From an uncultured Actinomycetes bacterium (GTDB lineage Bacteria > Actinomycetota > Actinomycetes > Nanopelagicales > Nanopelagicaceae): a stretch of DNA of 8,518 bases. Both the position numbers and the translations under genes were made by a program. Below, in pieces: positions 1 through 5,495 of this stretch; positions within the stretch are counted from its first letter, which is position 1; each line of letters opens with the position of its first letter. A model generated the notes under the pieces. The model did no database searches. It saw only the letters and a program-made list of their open reading frames with translations, and had not been told where the DNA came from. The stretch is taken from NCBI GenBank assembly GCA_903916775.1, contig CAIWXY010000216.1, positions 1-8,518 on the forward strand, read 5' to 3'.

Positions 1-578
1 AGTGCGACTACTTGGAATGTAAACCAGAAGATCGCAACCTTCTGCACATAATCGTGATGGAGCGCTACCGAAAGCGCTGCCACAGCCAGAAATGCCGCGC
101 GAACTGGGCGCTCACAGATAGAGACAAACTCGATCGCACCGGTATCGAGTGCTGCTAATCGAGCTCGAACATATTCCTGAACAAATGCGGCTAGCCATGC
201 AATTCCGATAATCCACCAGGTGGCACCAAGTGCATAGAACGCCAGCGCCCAGAAAAATTCACTGATTCGATCTGCAAAAGAATCTAGTACTGCGCCAAAG
301 GAACTACTCGTTCCTCGCACGATTGAAAGGGATCCATCAAGTCCATCGAGTAAAAGAGATACAGCCAAAATAGCTATGGCATAAGGGTGCGCAGCTGTGC
401 GCCAGACAAAGATAGCCGCAAGGACTCCCAAGAGAGTCAATACGTTGGCAGATACTTTGAGTTTGGCCAGAGCGATGGCGAGTGGACGTGAGATCGCAAG
501 CCAGCCACGGACGAATCCGCTCTGCTTAACGCCGCCGTGCAGATCACTCCACGCTTGTGCGAATTCTTCACTATTCAT
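1..578 (-). CDS. CDP-alcohol phosphatidyltransferase family membrane protein (3' end beyond left edge)
   Basis: The reading frame is open from an ATG at 578-576 to the left edge, giving 192 residues without a stop; the C-terminus is missing. The family transfers a phosphatidyl group from a CDP-activated lipid to an alcohol in the cytoplasmic membrane. The signature D-x2-D-G-x2-[A-R]-x8-G-x3-D-x3-D is present with all catalytic acids: D78, D81, G82, G95, D99 and D103. The usual Ala-Arg pair reads Ser-Ile (residues 85-86). Hydrophobic stretches lie at about 43-58, 64-77, 105-133 and 161-173. The N-terminus (WSDLHGG, then VRGWL) resembles an uncharacterised actinobacterial subfamily rather than classical PgsA. 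The start overlaps the metF stop by 4 bases (ATGA), so it is probably co-transcribed and translationally coupled with metF. The acceptor alcohol cannot be read from the sequence. The family call is strong; the exact substrate is unknown. Confidence 0.85.
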   Translation of the reverse strand, partial: MNSEEFAQAWSDLHGGVKQSGFVRGWLAISRPLAIALAKLKVSANVLTLLGVLAAIFVWRTAAHPYAIAILAVSLLLDGLDGSLSIVRGTSSSFGAVLDSFADRISEFFWALAFYALGATWWIIGIAWLAAFVQEYVRARLAALDTGAIEFVSICERPVRAAFLAVAALSVALHHDYVQKVAIFWFTFQVVA

Positions 579-1477
579 CGCAGTCCCAATCGGGTGATGA
601 TCTCTTGCGTTGCCCGTGAGGTATTCATTGTATAAAAATGTAACCCAGGTACACCCGCTTCAATCAAGTCTCGACATAGTTCGGTAGCAAGCTCTATTCC
701 CAACTCGACAACGGCGGCTTCATCATCTGCAACCGCCATGAAGCGTTGATGAATATCTGCGGGAATTGGAGTTCCGCCGAGTTCGGCCATGCGATTGAGT
801 TGCTTTACATTTGTCACGGGCAAAATCCCGGCAATGATGGGAAGACTGGAGCCCCGCGCTTTGAGTGAATCTACAAGTGATATCCATGAAGTTGCTTTGA
901 AGAAAAATTGTGTCGTAGCAAATGAAGCCCCAAGTGATTCTTTGCGCAGCAATACATCCACGTCCCGAGAAAAATCCCCGCCAGAAGCTGGATGTCCATC
1001 AGGGAATGCAGCAACGCCGATAGTAAATCCGCCACGTTTAGCTGCAAACTCCACAAGTTGATCGGCATGATCAAAACCATGTGGCGCGGTCTCCCATGGC
1101 GCCTGTGGGCCACCCGCTGGATCACCGCGGAGTGCCAAAATCGTTTTAATGCCGGCTTGCTCGTATTGGTCCAATATTGAGGCAATCTCTACCGAGCTTG
1201 AACCCACACATGTCAGATGAGCGACTGTTGGAATTTGAGTGCGCGCAGTGAGTTCAGAAGCGATTCGGATGGTGCGATCGCGCGTGCTTCCACCTGCCCC
1301 GTAAGTCACCGAGATGAAATCTGGATTGAGCTGTGCAAGGGCCAATGTGGCTTCCCACAGCCTGGCCTCTCCAGCCTCATCTTTAGGCGGGAAGAGCTCC
1401 ATCGAAACGGAGGGCACGTGTGGCGCTTCACTCGCCTTATGCGGCCAAACGTTGGAGGCTTGGGTTGGGCTGCTCAT
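575..1477 (-). CDS. metF: 5,10-methylenetetrahydrofolate reductase (MetF)
   Basis: A 300-residue protein, close to the 296 residues of E. coli MetF. This cytoplasmic TIM-barrel flavoprotein reduces 5,10-methylene-THF to 5-methyl-THF, the methyl donor for methionine synthesis. Visible motifs in order are SMELFPPK (E27, equivalent to the catalytic Glu28 of E. coli), DFISVTYGAGGSTRDRT (53-69), AHLTCVG (86-92), LALRGDP with D119 (equivalent to the FAD-contacting Asp120), IGVAAFPDGHP (153-163), TTQFFF with Q190, and PGLHFYTMNTS (277-287). The first 20 or so residues are a low-complexity extension before the barrel. The ATG at 1477 is the only ATG that leaves the first motif intact with some lead sequence. 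There is no Shine-Dalgarno, but a TACCCT hexamer lies 8 bases upstream. The gene is divergent from the prenyl synthase gene, with a 24-base gap. Mycobacterium and Corynebacterium carry metF next to idsA in the same divergent arrangement (recalled knowledge). Confidence 0.95.
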   Translation of the reverse strand: MSSPTQASNVWPHKASEAPHVPSVSMELFPPKDEAGEARLWEATLALAQLNPDFISVTYGAGGSTRDRTIRIASELTARTQIPTVAHLTCVGSSSVEIASILDQYEQAGIKTILALRGDPAGGPQAPWETAPHGFDHADQLVEFAAKRGGFTIGVAAFPDGHPASGGDFSRDVDVLLRKESLGASFATTQFFFKATSWISLVDSLKARGSSLPIIAGILPVTNVKQLNRMAELGGTPIPADIHQRFMAVADDEAAVVELGIELATELCRDLIEAGVPGLHFYTMNTSRATQEIITRLGLR

Positions 1478-1485
1478 AGTGAAGC

Positions 1486-1491
1486 AGGGTA
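1486..1491 (-). promoter_or_regulatory. Putative -10 element for metF (TACCCT), near-leaderless
   Basis: Read on the minus strand, TACCCT fits the TANNNT -10 pattern and ends 8 bases before the metF ATG, so the transcript would have a leader of about one or two bases or none. No convincing -35 is visible. It overlaps the crtE -10 candidate on the other strand. Pattern match only. Confidence 0.4.
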
Positions 1492-1495
1492 CCTT
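1490..1495 (+). promoter_or_regulatory. Putative -10 element for crtE (TACCTT), leaderless
   Basis: TACCTT matches TANNNT and is separated by 6 bases from the GTG at 1502, which would place the transcription start on the start codon itself. A weak -35-like TTGGGC lies at 1465-1470 with a long 19-base spacer. The hexamer shares the GGTACC palindrome at 1488-1493 with the metF -10 candidate on the other strand. It also supports choosing the GTG at 1502 as the crtE start. Confidence 0.45.
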
Positions 1496-1501
1496 TACCG
1501 C

Positions 1502-2569
1502 GTGGAATTTGATGGGATTAACGGACTTCGTAGCGCGATTGATGGATCACTCGCCTCATTTTTCGACCGCGAGTCGACTTACTTGGGACGGGTGGGTAGC
1601 GAGCTAGAGCCAGTTGCCGATGCCTTAGGGCACTTCCTTCTTGATAGCGGTAAGCGCCTGCGCCCACTCTTCGCCGCCATCGGACATATCGGAGCTGGCG
1701 GGGAGATTACGTCAGAGAGTATTGCGGCGTTGAGCGCCTTAGAGCTCGTACATGTTTGTGCACTGATCCACGATGATGTGATGGACTGTTCTGATACTCG
1801 ACGTGGCGCCCCATCGATTCACCGCCAATTCCAGCAACTTCATCAGGAGCAATCTCTCCATGGAAGTGCTGAGCAATTTGGAATTGCATCTGCGATTCTC
1901 CTAGGTGATCTCGCATTGATCTGGGCTGCCAAGATGTTGCACGAATCTGGAATGAGTCCTAAATATATTCTTCAAGCGCTACCTGTCTACGATGAGATGC
2001 GAGTAGAACTCATGGCAGGTCAATACCTTGATATTTATGAGCAAGCTTTTGCCAGTGAGAGCGTAGAGCGCTCCCTCAAAGTTGCTCGGTACAAATCTGG
2101 CAAGTACAGCATTGAACGGCCGCTGCATTTTGGCGCCGCCCTAGCACCAGCTGCGATGCCAGAGGTTTATTCGACGTATTCCAACTATGGCCTTCCACTT
2201 GGAGAAGCATTTCAACTCCGCGATGATGTCATCGGAGTTTTTGGAGATCCTGCCCAAACTGGCAAGCCTGCTGGCGATGACCTACGCGAAGGAAAGCGAA
2301 CAGTCCTGATCGCTTCTACCCTCAATAAGGTCTCTAGCGCGCAACGTGAAGTATTTGAGAAATACTTCGGCAAAGCTGATCTCGATATCGCCGGAGTCCA
2401 CACCCTTCAAGAAATCATCGTGGAGACCGGAGCGCTAGCACGTGTTGAAGCACTCATCGAGGAGATGACTTTCAACGCGCACCAGGCGCTTATTAGTGGT
2501 GAAATTGTGCCTATGGCAAAGCAGATGCTCGATCAGATGGCTGTGGCTGCAACAAAGCGCACAGCATGA
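1502..2569 (+). CDS. crtE: Polyprenyl synthetase, probably geranylgeranyl diphosphate synthase (CrtE/IdsA)
   Basis: The enzyme condenses isopentenyl diphosphate with allylic diphosphates; next to crtI and crtB its product is most likely the C20 GGPP for carotenoids. With the GTG start at 1502 it has 355 residues. Visible are GKRLRP (50-55, diphosphate binding), the first aspartate-rich motif DDVMD (91-95, after LVHVCALIH), and the second motif LRDDVIGVFGD (239-249), which reads DDxxG rather than DDxxD, followed by TGKPAGDDLREGKRTVL (253-269). The DDxxG form and the GKPAGDDLREGKRT block are typical of actinobacterial IdsA-type enzymes. The frame stays open upstream to 1217, including an ATG at 1439, but that part is antisense to metF and does not look like the family. 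GTG 1502 gives a normal N-terminus and lies 6 bases after a TACCTT hexamer. The stop overlaps the crtI start by 4 bases. The call is firm for the family; chain length is inferred from context. Confidence 0.92.
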   Translation: MEFDGINGLRSAIDGSLASFFDRESTYLGRVGSELEPVADALGHFLLDSGKRLRPLFAAIGHIGAGGEITSESIAALSALELVHVCALIHDDVMDCSDTRRGAPSIHRQFQQLHQEQSLHGSAEQFGIASAILLGDLALIWAAKMLHESGMSPKYILQALPVYDEMRVELMAGQYLDIYEQAFASESVERSLKVARYKSGKYSIERPLHFGAALAPAAMPEVYSTYSNYGLPLGEAFQLRDDVIGVFGDPAQTGKPAGDDLREGKRTVLIASTLNKVSSAQREVFEKYFGKADLDIAGVHTLQEIIVETGALARVEALIEEMTFNAHQALISGEIVPMAKQMLDQMAVAATKRTA

Positions 2570-4047
2570 AGAAAGTTACCGGTCCAACCGATCACGTCGT
2601 CATTGTTGGCGCAGGCCTTGGTGGCCTCAGTACCGCACTCCGTCTAGCCGGAGCTGGGCGCAAAGTTACTGTTGTCGAGCGCGAATCAGTCCCTGGTGGT
2701 CGCAATGGGTTGCTCATCAAGGATGGTTACTCATTTGATACTGGTCCAACAGTTCTCACTATGCCCGATCTCATTGAGGATGCACTCGCCTGCGTGGGCG
2801 AGACTCTCAAAGATTGGCTAGAGCTCATCCCTCTCGATCCGCTCTATCGAGCTTTCTACCACGATGGCTCCACTCTTGATGTACATGCAGATACACATGC
2901 GATGCAGGCCGAAATCGAAAAAACTATTGGCAGTTCCGAAGCAATCGGTTATGGCAAGTATGTAGATTTCGTCACCAAGCTCTACAAGTATGAGATGAAA
3001 GATTTCATCGATCGCAATATTGATTCCCCACTCAATCTCATAACACCTAACCTGGCGAAGTTAGTAGCACTTGGCGGCATGCGAAAGCTTGCACCTAAAG
3101 TCAATCAATTCCTTAAAGATCCACGTACCCAAAAGGTCTATTCATTCCAAGCGATGTATGCCGGAGTAAGCCCACAGCAAGCACTCGCAATCTATGCAGT
3201 TATCGCATACATGGATTCGGTCAATGGCGTCTTCTTCCCTAAAGGTGGAATGCATGCCGTTCCTCGCGCTCTGGCAGGTGCGGCAGAAAAACATGGCGTC
3301 GAATTTAAATACAACTCAACAGTCACATCTATCGAACACTCAGGTGGTCGAGCTCGCGCCGTGATCACTGATACTGGTGAGCGAATTGAGTGCGACGTTG
3401 TGGTTCTCAACCCAGATCTCCCTATTGCTTGGAAAGAGCTATTGGGCCGCGAACCTAAAAAGGTAAAGGCGCTCAACTACTCACCATCATGCGTGACGCT
3501 TCTTGTAGGAACAGAGAAGAAATACGATCGACTTGCCCATCACAATATTCATTTTGGGCAGTCTTGGGATGGCGTATTCGACGAACTTATTACCCAGAAA
3601 AAGCTGATGAGCGATCCAAGTTTCTTGGTCACGATTCCTACTCATGACGATCCAGGGTTGGCTCCTGCAGGTAAGTCTTCGTATTACATCCTCTTCCCTA
3701 CCCCCAATCTTGACGCCGATATTGATTGGAAAAAGCAAGGTTCGCTCTATCGCGATCAGATGCTTCGCACGATGGAAGCACGTGGATATACAGATTTTGC
3801 ATCATCTATTGAGGTGGAGCAGATGACGACACCGTTGGATTGGCAAGCCCAAGGAATGGAACGTGGCGCACCGTTCGCCAGCGCGCACACCTTCTTCCAG
3901 ACAGGACCTTTCCGTCCTTCAAATATGGCGGCAGGTTTTGAGAATGTTGTATTCGTTGGTTCTGGAACACAACCTGGTGTTGGTGTCCCCATGGTGTTGA
4001 TCTCGGGCCGTCTGGCTGCAGAGCGCATTGTTGGATCAGTGAAGTAA
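2566..4047 (+). CDS. crtI: Phytoene desaturase (CrtI)
   Basis: A 493-residue FAD-dependent desaturase, the usual CrtI length, converting phytoene by successive dehydrogenations to a coloured carotene, commonly lycopene in actinobacteria. The N-terminal dinucleotide-binding fold is clear: VVIVGAGLGGLSTALRLA (11-28, GxGxxG), the acidic end of the second strand VVERE (36-40), and PGGRNG (43-48). SFDTGPTVL follows in the substrate/FAD region. The C-terminal CrtI signature is at about 458-486, including VFVGSGTQPGVGVPMVL and then SGRLAAERI. A central FFPKGGMHAVPRAL block is also typical of bacterial phytoene desaturases. The ATG overlaps the crtE stop as ATGA, suggesting translational coupling. 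The number of desaturation steps cannot be read from sequence. Alternative FAD-dependent carotenoid oxidases such as CrtN or CrtO are less likely because the gene sits between crtE and crtB. Confidence 0.95.
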   Translation: MKKVTGPTDHVVIVGAGLGGLSTALRLAGAGRKVTVVERESVPGGRNGLLIKDGYSFDTGPTVLTMPDLIEDALACVGETLKDWLELIPLDPLYRAFYHDGSTLDVHADTHAMQAEIEKTIGSSEAIGYGKYVDFVTKLYKYEMKDFIDRNIDSPLNLITPNLAKLVALGGMRKLAPKVNQFLKDPRTQKVYSFQAMYAGVSPQQALAIYAVIAYMDSVNGVFFPKGGMHAVPRALAGAAEKHGVEFKYNSTVTSIEHSGGRARAVITDTGERIECDVVVLNPDLPIAWKELLGREPKKVKALNYSPSCVTLLVGTEKKYDRLAHHNIHFGQSWDGVFDELITQKKLMSDPSFLVTIPTHDDPGLAPAGKSSYYILFPTPNLDADIDWKKQGSLYRDQMLRTMEARGYTDFASSIEVEQMTTPLDWQAQGMERGAPFASAHTFFQTGPFRPSNMAAGFENVVFVGSGTQPGVGVPMVLISGRLAAERIVGSVK

Positions 4048-4058
4048 AGATTTTCATC

Positions 4059-4958
4059 ATGGATGAATTGAGCGCTGCTGGGATAACAGATCCACTGCTT
4101 CGGGCGTCCTACGAAGAGTGCAAGCGCCTTAATTCACTCCACGGTAAGACGTACTATCTTGCAACGCTCTTACTTCCCAAGCACAAACGTCCATTCGTTC
4201 ATGCGCTCTATGGATTTGCGCGATATGCAGATGAGATTGTCGATGATTTAGAGTCACCACTCTCGATTGAAGAGAAAACTGAGCTCTTGAAGAACTGGAG
4301 CGATGGCATATTGGCCGATATCGCTCGCGGTTCAAGCCAGGATCACATAGGGCGAGCCCTCATTGACACAGTCAATCGATTTAATACACCGATCGATACC
4401 TTCCGAGCATTTATCCATTCGATGACGATGGATCTATCGATCAGTGAATATCAAACATTCGATGACCTCATGGAATATGTCTATGGGAGTGCCAGCGTCA
4501 TTGGTTTACAGATGGTTCCGATCCTTGGTCCACTCTCCCCACAAGCCTACGAAGCCGCAGAAAATCTCGGAACCGCATTCCAGTTAGCAAACTTTATTCG
4601 CGATGTCGGTGAAGATCTCGACCGTGGCCGCATTTACCTTCCTATCCAAGAGTTAGCCGACCATGGAGTGAGCTATGAGATGCTCAATGATCGCGTAGTA
4701 ACTCCGCAAATCCGAAACGCACTAAAAGCTCAGATCCAACGGGTCAGGGATCTTCAAGCCGAGGCAGCTCCAGGAATAATGCAATTAGAAGCCTCCAGTA
4801 GAGCATGTATCGAAGCCGCAAGTGAGTTGTACTGCGGAATAGTTGATGAAGTTGAGAAGATCGATTATCAGATTTTTACAAAGCGGGCTACGACATCCAC
4901 CTGGCGCAGATTGCGAGTGGCGCTTCCTGCATACCTTCGAGCAATTGCTGCCCGCTAA
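4059..4958 (+). CDS. crtB: Phytoene synthase (CrtB, squalene/phytoene synthase family)
   Basis: A 299-residue all-helical prenyltransferase that joins two GGPP molecules head to head to give phytoene. Both Mg-diphosphate aspartate motifs are present: the first at ARYADEIVDD (54-63, D58xxxD62) and the second at ANFIRDVGEDLDRGRIYLP (177-195, D182xxxD186). SYEECKRLNSLHGKTYYLA (17-35) and YVYGSASVIGLQMVPILG (140-157) are further family signatures. The gap from crtI is 11 bases, so it belongs to the crtE-crtI-crtB operon. No good Shine-Dalgarno is seen; AAAGA at 4046-4050 is only a weak candidate. A TANNNT hexamer at the spacing used by the neighbouring genes is absent, making this the exception among the non-overlapping starts. 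The next ATG, at 4062, is also in frame (second codon is GAT, then GAA), but the ATG at 4059 is used here by convention. Confidence 0.95.
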   Translation: MDELSAAGITDPLLRASYEECKRLNSLHGKTYYLATLLLPKHKRPFVHALYGFARYADEIVDDLESPLSIEEKTELLKNWSDGILADIARGSSQDHIGRALIDTVNRFNTPIDTFRAFIHSMTMDLSISEYQTFDDLMEYVYGSASVIGLQMVPILGPLSPQAYEAAENLGTAFQLANFIRDVGEDLDRGRIYLPIQELADHGVSYEMLNDRVVTPQIRNALKAQIQRVRDLQAEAAPGIMQLEASSRACIEAASELYCGIVDEVEKIDYQIFTKRATTSTWRRLRVALPAYLRAIAAR

Positions 4959-4961
4959 CCT
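4956..4961 (+). promoter_or_regulatory. Putative -10 element TAACCT overlapping the crtB stop codon
   Basis: TAACCT begins with the TAA stop codon of crtB and ends 6 bases before the ATG at 4968, the position expected for a leaderless transcript. There is no Shine-Dalgarno in the 9-base gap and no clear -35. Since any TAA stop supplies the first two bases of TANNNT, a single case is weak evidence. The same arrangement recurs at 5484. Confidence 0.35.
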
Positions 4962-4967
4962 CGTCTC

Positions 4968-5486
4968 ATGATTACGACGATCGACGGTTGGGCAGGAGCC
5001 GGTAAGACAACACTTGCCAGCCACTTAGCTCAAACATTTTCTGATAGAGGCTCTGTATTTGTTGTTCATATGGATGATCTGTATCAGGGTTGGGACGATC
5101 CTTTGGGTGAGCCACTTACAGATGCATTGATCTCTATTGTGCAAGCACACCTCAATAAAGAGAGTTTCACATTCAGAGCGCTCGACTGGACCACTCTGGC
5201 TCCCGGAGATGAGATCTCAATACCAGTCGTTGATCATCTCATCCTTGAAGGAGTGGGGGCTGGGCAGCGAGCTATTCGAGCTCACGTCGATACTAAAATT
5301 TGGGTCGAAATCGAACCAGTTGTTGGGCTACGGCGCGTGCTTGAGCGTGATGAAAAAAACGTGGCCGATCCGCACGAGTTTGAAAAACAGATGCGACGCT
5401 TCCAGGATCTTGCTGCGGCGCACTTTGCGACAGAAGGCACAGTATTTGCAGCCGATTTCGAGATGAACGGACAGGGCAGGCTCTAA
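4968..5486 (+). CDS. Uridine-kinase-like P-loop NTPase, substrate unknown
   Basis: A small cytoplasmic protein of 172 residues. The Walker A motif is GWAGAGKTT (7-15). HMDDLYQGWD (34-43) resembles the substrate-binding strand of uridine kinases and related small-molecule kinases, LILEGVG (91-97) fits the Walker B-like strand, and LRRVLERDEK (121-130) looks like an arginine-bearing lid. This suggests ATP-dependent phosphorylation of a small metabolite. It is shorter than typical bacterial uridine kinases (about 210 residues), so nucleoside specificity is not assured; similar actinobacterial proteins are often annotated only as (d)CMP kinase-like or AAA family. It lies 9 bases after crtB and 9 bases before the kinase gene. 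The position suggests co-transcription with the carotenoid genes but does not prove a role in that pathway. A possible leaderless promoter overlaps the preceding stop codon. Confidence 0.8.
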   Translation: MITTIDGWAGAGKTTLASHLAQTFSDRGSVFVVHMDDLYQGWDDPLGEPLTDALISIVQAHLNKESFTFRALDWTTLAPGDEISIPVVDHLILEGVGAGQRAIRAHVDTKIWVEIEPVVGLRRVLERDEKNVADPHEFEKQMRRFQDLAAAHFATEGTVFAADFEMNGQGRL

Positions 5487-5489
5487 GAT
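5484..5489 (+). promoter_or_regulatory. Putative -10 element TAAGAT overlapping the preceding stop codon
   Basis: TAAGAT is close to the TATAAT consensus, begins with the TAA stop codon of the upstream P-loop gene and ends 6 bases before the GTG at 5496. This favours the GTG at 5496 over the in-frame ATG at 5505 as the start, with a leaderless transcript. No clear -35 is visible. Confidence 0.5.
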
Positions 5490-5495
5490 TTAACT

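Noticed and set aside
397..597. Short plus-strand open frame near the left edge
   Set aside because: It lies antisense to the CDP-alcohol phosphatidyltransferase gene, whose catalytic motif and open frame explain this DNA.
871..1185. Minus-strand open frame of 104 codons inside metF
   Set aside because: It is an alternative frame of the same strand as metF, which has clear family motifs throughout; the translation has no recognisable domain.
1217..1501. Open upstream extension of the crtE frame (would give a 450-residue protein)
   Set aside because: It runs antisense through the 5' part of metF, has no prenyl synthase similarity, and the GTG at 1502 gives a normal family length with a -10-like hexamer at leaderless spacing.
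2212..2280. Loss of function in the prenyl synthase second aspartate motif (DDxxG instead of DDxxD)
   Set aside because: This form, followed by the GKPAGDDLREGKRT block, is usual in actinobacterial IdsA-type enzymes, so it is lineage-typical rather than a defect.
3192..4060. Several minus-strand open frames of 83-94 codons opposite crtI
   Set aside because: They overlap one another and the strongly conserved crtI coding sequence and show no domain, signal or start context.
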